Shown piece by piece: positions 1 to 8,215 of a stretch of DNA of 64,000 nucleotides. The position numbers and the translations under genes are program-made. Numbering within the stretch: the first letter of the stretch is position 1; each line of letters begins with the position of its first letter. The stretch is taken from contig NZ_CP098415.1 of assembly GCF_023702125.1 (NCBI RefSeq), positions 2,294,001 through 2,358,000 on the forward strand, given 5' to 3'. The notes beneath the pieces were generated by a model, which worked only from the letters and a program-made list of their open reading frames with translations, was not told where the DNA came from and did no database searches. This stretch comes from Halorubrum hochsteinianum. GTDB taxonomy: Archaea > Halobacteriota > Halobacteria > Halobacteriales > Haloferacaceae.

Positions 1-311
1 TGCTCGACGCCGGGGTTCGGCTCGCGTTCGGCTCCGACGGGATGCCGATGGACCCGCTCGTCGGCGTCCACCACGCGGTCAACGCGCCCGCCGAGGTCCA
101 GCGGCTCACCGTCACCGAGGCGCTGCGCGCGTACGCGAGCGGTGCCGCCTACGCCGGCTTCGACGAGGACCGACTCGGGACGATCGAACCGGGCAAGCGG
201 GCCGACCTCGTCGCGCTCGACGCGTCGCCGTGGGAGCGGTCCGACGCGATCGACGACATCGATGTCGCCCTGACGGTCGTCGACGGCGAGGCCGTGTTCG
301 ACGACCGCTGA
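1..311 (+). CDS. Amidohydrolase, YtcJ-like (C-terminal part, truncated by window edge)
   Basis: Only the last ~103 codons are present; the reading frame runs in from before base 1. The visible piece has the end of a metal-dependent amidohydrolase barrel: AFGSDGMPMDP near the start, where the Asp is the usual metal/catalytic residue, then LTVTEALRAYASGAA, and finally GTIEPGKRADLVALD, the typical signature where the chain returns to the small beta-sandwich domain. These features fit the amidohydrolase_3/YtcJ group, which hydrolyses C-N bonds in small molecules; the substrate cannot be told from this end. It stops with TGA and a 129-base gap follows. Confidence 0.8.
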   Translation, partial: LDAGVRLAFGSDGMPMDPLVGVHHAVNAPAEVQRLTVTEALRAYASGAAYAGFDEDRLGTIEPGKRADLVALDASPWERSDAIDDIDVALTVVDGEAVFDDR

Positions 312-409
312 GCGCGACTACTGGTGCGTTCTGCGGCCGGTGTGTTCGACGTTCGTCGATGTCTGTGTCGACCGTCATCGAATGACGCAATCGCTGCCAG
401 AAAACAGTA

Positions 410-418
410 GTTATTAAT
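410..418 (+). promoter_or_regulatory. TATA box for the 83-aa gene at 441
   Basis: GTTATTAAT lies about 27 bases before the ATG at 441, the spacing that places the transcript start at or next to the start codon. A GGAGG stands directly against the ATG (435-439), too close to work as a normal ribosome site. Confidence 0.5.
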
Positions 419-440
419 CGTGTAGGACTAACGTGGAGGT

Positions 441-692
441 ATGACGGAGATTGCCATCGAGTACGCCGCGGGCGACCGGCTCCGATCGGAGGCGGAGACC
501 GCTCGACGACTCATCGACGCGTATCTCGGCGACCGTCCCGACGTGGACCGGGTCACGCTCTCGCCCTCCAGCGAATCCGTCTTCTGCGTGAGCGTCGAAG
601 GAGACCGGATCTGGTGTACCGACCCCCGGGAGTGGATCGACGCGATGGAGGCGGTGACCGCCGCGCGGCGACGGCTCTCCGAGTTGTCGTAG
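441..692 (+). CDS. Small protein, possible Rdx/SelW-like fold without the redox motif
   Basis: An 83-residue protein opening with TEIAIEYAAGDRL, then a helix (about 17-30), then VDRVTLSPSSESVFCVSVEG (about 37-56), and a C-terminal helix. The order (IEY strand, helix, strand, 'VFxVxVDG'-like hairpin, helix) resembles the haloarchaeal Rdx/SelW thioredoxin-like family. That family normally carries CxxC right after the first strand; here the position reads AAGD, so the redox motif is absent and the only cysteines are in the later strands. The resemblance is by eye, and the function is unknown. It is preceded by its own promoter and appears to be a single-gene unit. Confidence 0.6.
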   Translation: MTEIAIEYAAGDRLRSEAETARRLIDAYLGDRPDVDRVTLSPSSESVFCVSVEGDRIWCTDPREWIDAMEAVTAARRRLSELS

Positions 693-812
693 CCGGATCG
701 GTCGAGGCGTCACCGAACGGGTCGCGTGCGTGTGTGCGCCGCTTCGCAAGCGGTGACTCGCGTAGCCGGGACACGGGTCGCCACTACCACCGGGTCGTTA
801 TCGATCGAGCGC

Positions 813-1166
813 TCACGTCGCCGCCCCCGACGCGTCGTTGTCGTCAGCCATCCAGTATCCGGTCGCCAGTCCGAACCCGGCTAACCCGAGGCCGAGCACG
901 GCGGCGGCGAGATCGAAGTTCGCTTCCGTTCCTTGCGCGAGCATCAGCCCGCCGAACGTCGCTCCGCCCGCAAAGACGCCCGACGGCACCGACGGCGTCG
1001 CGTCTCCCCACACCAACACCGGATACCGTAGCACGATCCACGCCGTAACGGAATAGGTGCCGAAGATTCCGAACAAAAGCGTCGGGGAGCGGGATGTCAG
1101 CGCGACCATCCCGGTCACGCCGACTGCGATCAGCAACGCGACGACATAACCGAGGGAACGGTCCAT
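813..1166 (-). CDS. Four-helix membrane protein, unknown function
   Basis: A 117-residue, very hydrophobic protein with four likely membrane segments at about 5-22, 29-50, 61-78 and 85-107 and a short acidic tail. No known family motif is recognised. A TATA-like CTTATAAG at 1190-1197 (minus-strand sense) sits about 28 bases before the ATG, which supports this start and a leaderless transcript. It is probably a haloarchaea-restricted membrane protein; nothing in the context tells its role. Confidence 0.7.
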   Translation of the reverse strand: MDRSLGYVVALLIAVGVTGMVALTSRSPTLLFGIFGTYSVTAWIVLRYPVLVWGDATPSVPSGVFAGGATFGGLMLAQGTEANFDLAAAVLGLGLAGFGLATGYWMADDNDASGAAT

Positions 1167-1322
1167 GGCCGTGTTACCCGCCCAACGGTCTTATAAGTTG
1201 AGCGTCAGATTCGCACCGCACGGGGCCGAGTGAACGTCCGTCTCGGGGGTCAATCCGTTTGCTGGTTCGGCCGGACCCGTCGAGAGCGGTCCGAAAGCGA
1301 CGTACCGTCCGCGGTCGACGGA

Positions 1323-2150
1323 TCAGCGTGTCGCAGCCGCGTGCGAGTACGCGAACTCCCGCAGCAGTTTCCCGGCCACCGCCGCCGCCTGCCCGTCGTC
1401 GCGGTCGTTCACCTCGACGACGTCGAACCCGTCCGCGCCGGGCGCGACCGCCCGGACGAGGTCGCGGACCTCCCGCGGTTCGAGTCCGAACGGCTCCATC
1501 GTTCCGGTTCCGGGGGCGTAGGCCGGGTCGAGGCCGTCGACGTCGACGGAGCAGTACACCGACTCGCCGGCGAACGCGTCGCCGTCGAGCGCGTCGATCC
1601 ACTCGCGGGCGTCCTCGGGCGCGACGACCTCCACGTCGGCGTCGGCGGCGCGGTCCCACTCGGCCTCGGAGCCGGTCCGCGCGCCGACGATCACGGCGCG
1701 GTCGACGCCGAGGTCGTCGAGACACCGGCGCGTGACGCAGGCGTGGTTCCACGGGTTCCCGTCGTAGTCGCTCCGGAGGTCGAGGTGAGCGTCACAGACG
1801 ACGAGGACGTCGGGGTCGACGGCGTCGGCGCCCGCGTAGCTGACGGTGTGCTCGCCGCCGACGAGCAGGGGGACGGCGTCGTCGTAGACGACGCTCCGCA
1901 GTTCGGCGGCGAGGTGGTCGAGGTACTCGCGCTGGTCGTCCCACGGGCGCACGTCGCCGGCGTCGTGGACGCCGAGCGCGGAGAAGCGGCTGTCGGTGCG
2001 GCGGTCGTAGTCGTCGTACGTCTCGGCGAATCGCCGGACCCGGTCCGGTCCGAACCGGGTGCCCGGCTGAAAGGTGGTCGTGGCGTCGAGCGGAGCGCCG
2101 ACGACCACGTACGAAGCAGTTTCGCGGTCCGTCGTCGCTCCGGGGAACAT
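1323..2150 (-). CDS. speB: Agmatinase / ureohydrolase family protein
   Basis: A 275-residue arginase-fold protein, near the usual family length. The manganese-binding signatures are visible: GGEHTVSY, then DAHLDLRSDY and SVDVDGLDPAYAPG. Agmatinases split agmatine to putrescine and urea. It starts 6 bases after the stop of the aIF5A gene, so the two are surely one transcript. This pairing is well known in haloarchaea. Work in Haloferax indicates that the hypusine side chain on aIF5A is built from agmatine and then trimmed by an agmatinase-like enzyme, so aminobutyl-agmatine-type chains on the factor, rather than free agmatine, may be its real substrate. The symbol follows the family; substrate is inferred from the neighbour. 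Confidence 0.9.
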   Translation of the reverse strand: MFPGATTDRETASYVVVGAPLDATTTFQPGTRFGPDRVRRFAETYDDYDRRTDSRFSALGVHDAGDVRPWDDQREYLDHLAAELRSVVYDDAVPLLVGGEHTVSYAGADAVDPDVLVVCDAHLDLRSDYDGNPWNHACVTRRCLDDLGVDRAVIVGARTGSEAEWDRAADADVEVVAPEDAREWIDALDGDAFAGESVYCSVDVDGLDPAYAPGTGTMEPFGLEPREVRDLVRAVAPGADGFDVVEVNDRDDGQAAAVAGKLLREFAYSHAAATR

Positions 2151-2156
2151 TCCCGA

Positions 2157-2534
2157 TTACCCGAGGATCTTCCGTTGGCCCTCGTAGTCGAGGTACTCGA
2201 TGTTGTCGTCCGAGGCGAAGTCCTCGCCCTCGGGGATCCGCATCGTGAACGTGTCGTAGGTGTCCAGGTCCATCACCTGGACCTCGTCACCGCTGACGTT
2301 GACGACCTGTCCCTGCTTCCGCTGGATGATCGGGACCCACACCTTCGCGTCGACCGGCTGTGAGAGCGAGCGCTTCTTGTCGTCGAAGACGCCCTTGCCC
2401 TCGACTCGGGCCTTGGCGCTGCCGTGTTTGCCGGGCTTGGCGGTGCTGTAATGGTCGATCTTACAGGGCGCGTCGTCCATCATCACGTAGCTGCCCTCCT
2501 GGAGTTCGCGAACCTGCTTCTGCTCTCGCGGCAT
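2157..2534 (-). CDS. eif5A: Translation initiation factor 5A (hypusine-bearing)
   Basis: A 125-residue protein of the normal archaeal length with the diagnostic loop [14 protein letters not shown]; Lys36 in PGKHG is the residue changed to deoxyhypusine/hypusine. The N-terminal SH3-like part carries this loop and the C-terminal part (about 70-125) is the OB fold. The factor binds ribosomes stalled on difficult peptides and helps peptide bond formation and termination. It is the first gene of a two-gene unit with the agmatinase. A TATA box at 2557-2566 lies about 27 bases before the ATG, so the message is leaderless. Confidence 0.97.
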   Translation of the reverse strand: MPREQKQVRELQEGSYVMMDDAPCKIDHYSTAKPGKHGSAKARVEGKGVFDDKKRSLSQPVDAKVWVPIIQRKQGQVVNVSGDEVQVMDLDTYDTFTMRIPEGEDFASDDNIEYLDYEGQRKILG

Positions 2535-2556
2535 AGGCGCTATTTCCGGTGGCGCG

Positions 2557-2566
2557 GGTATAAACG
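2557..2566 (-). promoter_or_regulatory. TATA box of the aIF5A-agmatinase operon
   Basis: Read on the minus strand the box is CGTTTATACC, centred about 27 bases upstream of the aIF5A ATG. No other gene lies between, so it should drive both the factor and the agmatinase. Confidence 0.6.
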
Positions 2567-2627
2567 GTTTGGAACGCCGTCGCTCCGCGGGTCGAGACCG
2601 TCCGGCCGGACCGCGCGGAAAAACCGT

Positions 2628-2912
2628 CTACGGGTCCAGTTCGTCGACGTACTCCTCGACACCCTCGTCGTCGTCGGCGTTCCCGTCCGGCGGGACGAAC
2701 TGGCCCGTGATGAGGTAGCTGACGAGGAACATGACGATGAACCCGACGCCGACCGCAGCCGTCGTCCGAACGACGAACGGGATGTCGTTGAAGTACATGT
2801 AGCGGTCCGCGATCGCCATGCCGACGAACGCGATCACCAGAATCCGCTGCTCGTCGGTCGGGTCGCGGACGAGGCCGACCACGTCGTCTTTGAGGTCACC
2901 GAGCAGCCCCAT
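2628..2912 (-). CDS. Small two-helix membrane protein, unknown function
   Basis: A 94-residue protein with an amphipathic N-terminus, two hydrophobic stretches (about 24-41 and 49-70) and an acidic tail ending in EEYVDELDP. Its ATG shares one base with the stop of the aminotransferase gene upstream (TGATG), so it is translated as a coupled second gene. No family motif is recognised. The coupling suggests co-expression but not necessarily shared function; it is most likely a conserved haloarchaeal hypothetical. Confidence 0.75.
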   Translation of the reverse strand: MGLLGDLKDDVVGLVRDPTDEQRILVIAFVGMAIADRYMYFNDIPFVVRTTAAVGVGFIVMFLVSYLITGQFVPPDGNADDDEGVEEYVDELDP

Positions 2913-4114
2913 CAGTCGTCACCCCCGCTCCGGGTCGCCGCGTCGCCCTCGGCGGACGCGCCGCCGCCGTCGCTCCGGTCGCCCTCCGCCTCGATCACGC
3001 GGCTCACGCGGTCGAGTCCCTCCTCCAGTTCGTCAGTCGGGAGGCCGAACCCGATCCGGAACCGTTCCGGGAAGCCGAACAGGTGACCGGGCGCGAGGAC
3101 GACGCTCGCCTCCTCGACGACCGTCCGACAGAACGACTCGGCGTCGTCGAAGCCGTCGGGGACCGTGACGAACGCGTTGACGCCGACGGGGTCGAGCCAG
3201 TCGAGGTCGTGTTCGTCCACCCAGTCGGCGACGCGGTCGCGGTGGTCGGCCGCCAGTTCGCGGTTCTCCGAGAGGATCCGGTCCTCGCGCCGCCCGAGCG
3301 CCTGCTTGGCGACGTGCTGTCCGAACAGGCTCGGCGAGATGGTCGTGTAGTCCTTCCAGCGCCACGCGCGCTCGACCACCGGCTCGGGACCGGCGATCCA
3401 GCCGAACCGGAGGCCGGCGAGCCCGTACGCCTTCGTGAGGCTGGTCGTCGAGATGCCGTGCGCGCCGTAGCTCGCGACCGGCGGCTGTGGCTCCTCGGCG
3501 AGCAGGCGGTACACCTCGTCACAGAGCAGGTAGGCGTCGCGATCGACCGCCACGTCGTAGGCCGCCCGCATGGCGGCCTCGTCGTGGTACTGCCCGGTCG
3601 GGTTGTTCGGGTTGTTGACGACGATCACAGCGGTGTCGTCGCGGGCCGCGTCGGCGATCGCCTCGGGGTCCAGCTCCCACTCCGGCGGCTCCAACTCGAC
3701 GCGGGTCACGTCGCCGAACGCGTCCGGGACGGCGTGGAGCGCCTGATACGTCGGCGTGACGACGACGGCGTGGGTGCCGGAGCCGACGCCGACCGGCGGG
3801 GCGTCCGACTCGTCGCCGCCCCCTCCCCCGTCGACCGGGCCCTCGTCGCCGAGCAGCGAGAGGAACGTCAGGAAGTTCGCCTCCTGCGTGCCGCAGGTGA
3901 AGAGCACCTCGTCGGCGGACCGGTCGTAGCGGTCGCCGACCGACGCCCGGAACTCGGGGTCGCCGTTCGTCGGGATGACGTAGCCGAGTTTCCCCGGGTC
4001 GAGGTCGAACCGACTCGCGTCGAGCGACCGGATGCCGCTTTCCGCCAGCATGATGTCGGCCTCGTGTTCGTGCTCCGCGAACCAGCGTTCGAGGCCGAAC
4101 GGGTCGATGCGCAT
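2912..4114 (-). CDS. Class I/II PLP-dependent aminotransferase
   Basis: A 400-residue fold-type I aminotransferase. The conserved landmarks are NPNNPTGQ (168-175), CDEVYR with the PLP-ring aspartate at 199, and STTSLTKAYG with the Schiff-base lysine at 228. A short Gly/Asp-rich insertion (about 92-113) follows the CGTQEAN segment and looks like a halophilic surface loop. The group includes aspartate, aromatic and alanine aminotransferases and some C-S lyases; the substrate cannot be set from sequence alone. The small membrane gene downstream overlaps its stop codon by one base. Confidence 0.9.
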   Translation of the reverse strand: MRIDPFGLERWFAEHEHEADIMLAESGIRSLDASRFDLDPGKLGYVIPTNGDPEFRASVGDRYDRSADEVLFTCGTQEANFLTFLSLLGDEGPVDGGGGGDESDAPPVGVGSGTHAVVVTPTYQALHAVPDAFGDVTRVELEPPEWELDPEAIADAARDDTAVIVVNNPNNPTGQYHDEAAMRAAYDVAVDRDAYLLCDEVYRLLAEEPQPPVASYGAHGISTTSLTKAYGLAGLRFGWIAGPEPVVERAWRWKDYTTISPSLFGQHVAKQALGRREDRILSENRELAADHRDRVADWVDEHDLDWLDPVGVNAFVTVPDGFDDAESFCRTVVEEASVVLAPGHLFGFPERFRIGFGLPTDELEEGLDRVSRVIEAEGDRSDGGGASAEGDAATRSGGDD

Positions 4115-4300
4115 ACCCGCATTCGGGCGGGCGCGAGGTTAGGTGCTGTGGTTGTTGGTGGCGGTGTCGCGGTTGCCGGTGGCAGTCGCGGGACAAGCTG
4201 GCGTGTTCGGTACTGTGGTGCTTCGACGATTCGCCGAGGAACGCTTCCGAAGTTCCAGCCGCTCGCGTATGAATGTCTGCGGACGGATCGGCGGTGAACA

Positions 4301-4573
4301 TCTCCAAAGCCCCAGTCGCGCTCGACTCCCACAGCTCGCTGCGGTCCTCGTCGCTCACTGCGTTCGCTCCTGCGGTCCTTGCGTCGCTGGGGTTCGCCGA
4401 GCGCGACTGCCCCTTTGAGTCCCGCCCGCCCGCAAACGCCCAGCACCTCACGCCTCCCCAGCCTCGCGGTTCGCTCGGGGCTCCCTGCGGTCGCCCCTCA
4501 CTCACCGCGCCCCTCGCGCGTGCTCCTCGCGGCCACCTTCGGCGGCCACTCGGAGGCACGCGCCGACCGCAGT
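4301..4573 (+). repeat. Structured dispersed repeat, copy A
   Basis: A non-coding hairpin-rich element. Its first module is an outer 5-bp stem CAAAG (4305-4309) / CTTTG (4413-4417), a CCC/CCC internal loop, then a perfect 12-bp stem CAGTCGCGCTCG (4313-4324) / CGAGCGCGACTG (4398-4409) around a 73-base loop. After the conserved CCTCACGCCTCCCCAGCCTCG (4446-4466) comes a second module with arms GCGCGTGC and GCACGCGC, closed by CTGCGGTCG near 4484 and CGACCGCAG ending at 4572. Related copies lie at 12251-12541 and 61030-61375. The flanks of this 564-base gene-free gap (4115-4300 and 4574-4678) hold nothing else I can name except a TATA-like ATTATTTATAA at 4574-4584 and the palindrome CCACCGGTCGCCGGTGG near 4594-4612. 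Confidence 0.85.
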
Positions 4574-4678
4574 ATTATTTATAACTGATCGTCGCCACCG
4601 GTCGCCGGTGGTTACATATCGGCTCGCGGTCGCCGCGGCCACCGCAACGACTATCCTCGCCGATCGCGACAGGCCGGC

Positions 4679-5719
4679 ATGGTTCTCAACCGGCAACGGC
4701 TGCTGGGCGTGCTGCTCGTCGCCCTGGCAGCGCTCGCGGCGGCCGTGCTGGCGGAGGTGCTGCGGACGGTCGTGTTCGCGGTCACCGTCGCGTACGTCCT
4801 GTATCCGCTCCGGCAGCGGCTCGTCGGTCGCGGCCTCTCGCGTCGGATCGCGTGCGCCGTCGCCACCGCCGTCGCGTTCGCCGGAGCCACTCTCCTCGTC
4901 GCGCCGCTGCTGTACGCGCTGTACCGACGGCGCTCGCAGCTGATCGCGATTCTGGAGCAGATCCCGGACATCGTCCCGATCAGCGTCGGCGGCTTCGAGA
5001 CGGTCGTCGAGATCGCGCCGTTCGTCGCGGCCGCCGAGACGTGGATCCGGGGGGTCGCGATCGCGGTCGCGGGCGCGGCACCGGTCCTCGTCTTGGAACT
5101 CGTCGTGTTCACCTTCCTCGTGTACGGCATCCTGTACCGGCCGGGTGCGGTCGGGACGGCGGTCTTCGGTATCGTCCCGGCCGAGTACCACGACATCCCG
5201 GCTCGACTCCACAAGCGGACGCGGGAGACGCTGTACTCGATCTACGTGCTACAGGCCGCGACCGCGGCGGGCACGTTCGTCCTCGCGCTCGCGGTGTTCC
5301 GGGCGCTGGGCTACGGCTCGCCGGTCCTGTTGGCCGTCATCGCAGGCATCCTCCAGTTCATTCCCGTCGTCGGCCCGAGCGTCCTCGTCGTCGCGCTCGG
5401 GGCCGGCGACCTCCTCGTCGGCAAGACCGGTCGGGCGGTCGCCGTGCTCGTGATCGGGCTCGTCGTCGTCGCGTTCGTGCCCGACGCGGTGATCCGGACG
5501 CAGCTGGCCGACTGGACCGGGAAGATCTCTCCCGGCCTCTACTTCGTCGGATTCGTCGGCGGCATCCTCACGCTCGGTGCCGTCGGGGTCATCGTCGGCC
5601 CGCTCGTCGTGTCGCTGCTGCTCGAAGTGATCGACATGCTCTCGGAACACGGCGCGTCGTCCGGATCTGCCGCGGCGGCGACCGAGCCGGTCGAGGAGGG
5701 CGCGGACTCGGCGGAGTGA
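4679..5719 (+). CDS. AI-2E family (PerM/UPF0118) membrane transporter
   Basis: A 346-residue polytopic protein with paired N-terminal helices (about 8-45), a further pair at about 60-80, a soluble stretch (about 85-130), and a helical C-terminal bundle. It contains the family hallmark GILQFIPVVGPSVLVV near residue 225 followed by the long hydrophobic C-terminus. Members include TqsA (autoinducer-2 export) and Na+/H+ antiporters of halophiles; in archaea the substrate is usually unknown. The last ~30 residues are a polar Ala/Glu tail. It stands alone between copy A of the dispersed repeat and an aldehyde dehydrogenase gene. Confidence 0.88.
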   Translation: MVLNRQRLLGVLLVALAALAAAVLAEVLRTVVFAVTVAYVLYPLRQRLVGRGLSRRIACAVATAVAFAGATLLVAPLLYALYRRRSQLIAILEQIPDIVPISVGGFETVVEIAPFVAAAETWIRGVAIAVAGAAPVLVLELVVFTFLVYGILYRPGAVGTAVFGIVPAEYHDIPARLHKRTRETLYSIYVLQAATAAGTFVLALAVFRALGYGSPVLLAVIAGILQFIPVVGPSVLVVALGAGDLLVGKTGRAVAVLVIGLVVVAFVPDAVIRTQLADWTGKISPGLYFVGFVGGILTLGAVGVIVGPLVVSLLLEVIDMLSEHGASSGSAAAATEPVEEGADSAE

Positions 5720-5795
5720 CCGGCCGCCGAGCGCCCGAATTCGCGCTCCGCCGCCGGTACGGCTTTCCCTCCGCCGACCGTCTCTCCGGTATCCG

Positions 5796-7472
5796 ATGTC
5801 CTCGACGGACCCCCCTACCGCGGTCGGCGACGCCCCGACGCTCTCGGCCCGCCGGCTCGACGGCCTCGGCGACCGCGTGGCGCGCTCCCGGCCCGCGAAC
5901 GACGGCGACGGCGACGAAGCTGACGGCGGCGACACCGGCGACGGCGACACCGAACGCGACGCGATCGACGTGTTCGCCCCGGCGACGGACGAGCGGATCG
6001 GGAGGGTTCCGGCCTGCGACGCCGCAGACGTCGAGCGCGCGGTAGAGCGCGCTCGGGAGGCGCAGGCGGCGTGGGCCGAGACGCCGGTGACGGAGCGCGC
6101 CCGGATCGTCGACCGGTTCGGCGACCTCGTCGCGGACCGGCGCGAGGAGCTGCTCGACGTGCTCCAGTTGGAGACCGGGAAGTCGCGGCGCACCGCGGTC
6201 GAGGAGCTGTTCGACGTGCCGACCGGCTGCTCGTACGTCGCGCGCGAAGCGCCCGACGCGCTCGCCGAGGAGCGCCGCCGCGGGGTCGCGCCCGGGATCA
6301 CGACCGCGACGGTCACCCGCGAGCCGGTCGGCGTCGTTGGCGTGATCTCGCCGTGGAACTACCCGCTCACGCTGTCGATGGCGGACGCGATCCCCGCGCT
6401 GGCCGCGGGCAACGCGGTGGTCCTCAAGCCCGACGAGAAGACGCCGTACGGGGCGCTGCTGCTGTCTGAACTGCTCGAAGTCGCCGGCCTCCCGGACGAC
6501 CTCTTTCAGGTGGTCACGGGCGAGGGACCGACCGTCGGCCCGCCGCTCGTCGACGCCGTCGACTACGTCGCGTTCACCGGCAGCACGGCGACCGGCCGGA
6601 TCATCGCGGAGCGCGCGGGGCGGAACCTGATCGGCTGCTCGCTGGAGCTCGGCGGCAACAACCCCCTCGTCGTGCTCGGGGACGCCGACGTCGACGAGGT
6701 CGCGCGCGGCGCGGTTCAGGCCTGCTTCTCGAACGCGGGGCAACTCTGCCTCTCCGCCGAGCGGGTCTACGTCGTCGAGTCCGCGTACGAGGAGTTCCTC
6801 GACGCGTTCGTCCGCGAGACCGAGGCGCTGACGCTCGGGACGGGCTACGACTACGACGCCGACCTCGGGTCGCTCGTCGACGCCGACCAGCTGGCCCGGG
6901 TCGAGTCGCACGTCGAGGACGCCCGCGAGCGCGGCGCGACCGTCGAGACCGGCGGGCGCGCCCGTCCGGACGTCGCCCCGTACTGCTACGAGCCGACGGT
7001 GCTGACCGGCGTCGACCCGGACGCGACGGTCGCCTGCGAGGAGACGTTCGGGCCCGTGGCGGCGGTGACGCCGGTCCCGGACGCCGGGGCCGCGGTCGCG
7101 GCCGCCAACGACTCGCCGTACGGGCTGAACGCGAGCGTCTGGACCGCCGACCGGGAGCGGGGCGCGGAGATCGCCCGCGAGATCGACTGCGGCACGGTGA
7201 ACGTCAACGACGCGTTCCTCGCCACGTGGGGCGCGGTCGACGCGCCGATGGGCGGGTTCGGCGACTCGGGGCTGGGCCGGCGACACGGGTCGGAGGGGCT
7301 TCAGCGGTACACGGAGACGCGGACGGTCGGCGTCTGCCGGGTCGGACCGCTGACGTTCCCGGACCGGATCCCGACCGACTGGTTCGTTCGCGGCGCGTTC
7401 GCCGGGTTGCGGATCGCTCGCGGGGCGCAGCGGGGCGTCGACGCGATCCGGCGACGCCTGTCGCGTCGCTAG
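5796..7472 (+). CDS. NAD(P)-dependent aldehyde dehydrogenase (succinic-semialdehyde type)
   Basis: A 558-residue ALDH superfamily enzyme. The catalytic set is complete: SPWNYP with Asn188, LKPDEK with Lys211 for cofactor, LELGGNNP with the general base Glu284, and FSNAGQLC with the nucleophile Cys318. An acidic low-complexity segment (about 33-55) precedes the fold and is typical of haloarchaeal surface extension. The sequence looks closest to succinate-semialdehyde or benzaldehyde dehydrogenases, but the substrate is an inference. It follows the AI-2E permease by 76 bases with no obvious functional tie. Confidence 0.9.
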   Translation: MSSTDPPTAVGDAPTLSARRLDGLGDRVARSRPANDGDGDEADGGDTGDGDTERDAIDVFAPATDERIGRVPACDAADVERAVERAREAQAAWAETPVTERARIVDRFGDLVADRREELLDVLQLETGKSRRTAVEELFDVPTGCSYVAREAPDALAEERRRGVAPGITTATVTREPVGVVGVISPWNYPLTLSMADAIPALAAGNAVVLKPDEKTPYGALLLSELLEVAGLPDDLFQVVTGEGPTVGPPLVDAVDYVAFTGSTATGRIIAERAGRNLIGCSLELGGNNPLVVLGDADVDEVARGAVQACFSNAGQLCLSAERVYVVESAYEEFLDAFVRETEALTLGTGYDYDADLGSLVDADQLARVESHVEDARERGATVETGGRARPDVAPYCYEPTVLTGVDPDATVACEETFGPVAAVTPVPDAGAAVAAANDSPYGLNASVWTADRERGAEIAREIDCGTVNVNDAFLATWGAVDAPMGGFGDSGLGRRHGSEGLQRYTETRTVGVCRVGPLTFPDRIPTDWFVRGAFAGLRIARGAQRGVDAIRRRLSRR

Positions 7473-7511
7473 CGGGACCCAGTCGTCGTGAAAAAGGGGA
7501 ACGAAGCGGGC

Positions 7512-8102
7512 TTACTCGCCGTCGTCGATCAGGTCGCCGAACACGGAGGACGCGGTGTCCGGGACGTCGAAGTCGTGGTAGTGCTCGCCCTTCTCGTTCG
7601 AGAGGATGTCGAGCGCGGCCGCGGCTCCGTCGCCCGTCGAGATGACCGCCTGCCACTCCTCGGCGCGGGCCATCGCGCCGGTCGCGTAGACGCCGTCGAC
7701 GCTGGTCTCCGTCGAGAGGTTGACGCTGACGGTGTCGTCGTCGTCGAACTCGCAGCCGAGCGACTCGGCGAGGTCGCGGTTCGCGCCCGTCGCGAGGACG
7801 ACGTAGTCGGCGTCGTACTCGCCCTCCTCGGTCGTCACGGTGAAGCCGTCGCCGGCGTCCTCCACGTCGGTGACCTCCTCGCCCTGATGGCGGTCGACGC
7901 CGAAGTCGTCCACCTGCTGGCGGGCGGTCGCCATGAACTCGCTGCCGCCGACGGAGCCGACGCCGAGGTAGTTGAACAGGTGTGCCTTGTGCATCCACGT
8001 TCCGTCCGTGTCGAAGAGGACGGTGTCGAGTCCGTTCTTGCTCGCGAACAGTCCGGCGCTCAGTCCGGCGGGTCCACCGCCGACGATTGCGACGTTCGTC
8101 AT
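7512..8102 (-). CDS. Small FAD/NAD(P)-dependent oxidoreductase (thioredoxin-reductase-like)
   Basis: A 196-residue single-Rossmann flavoprotein. It begins with the dinucleotide-binding VAIVGGGPAGLSAGLFA and later has DYVVLATGANRDLA and the second FAD-contacting VDGVYATGAMARAEE. It is far shorter than thioredoxin reductase (about 300 residues) because the inserted NADPH domain and the CxxC redox pair are missing. It therefore resembles the FAD half alone, as in several compact haloarchaeal proteins. Its electron partner is unknown; it may act on small disulfides or quinones. Confidence 0.85.
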   Translation of the reverse strand: MTNVAIVGGGPAGLSAGLFASKNGLDTVLFDTDGTWMHKAHLFNYLGVGSVGGSEFMATARQQVDDFGVDRHQGEEVTDVEDAGDGFTVTTEEGEYDADYVVLATGANRDLAESLGCEFDDDDTVSVNLSTETSVDGVYATGAMARAEEWQAVISTGDGAAAALDILSNEKGEHYHDFDVPDTASSVFGDLIDDGE

Positions 8103-8215
8103 GGTCGCGCCAACGCGGCCCCGAACATAAGGGTTGACGGAAGCAGAGAGCGGCGACCGCGGCCGGCGACGCGCCCGAGCAGAAGCTATTTGCGCCGACC
8201 CCCGGAGATCGATCC

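Noticed and set aside
1230-2363. A long open frame antisense to the agmatinase and aIF5A genes
   Set aside because: High-GC coding DNA produces long antisense frames; the product is low-complexity Val/Arg/Asp with no family pattern, while the opposite strand has clear catalytic motifs.
4301-4573. Dispersed repeats as insertion sequences
   Set aside because: None of the three copies contains a transposase frame, there are no flanking target duplications that I can see, and arms differ between copies.
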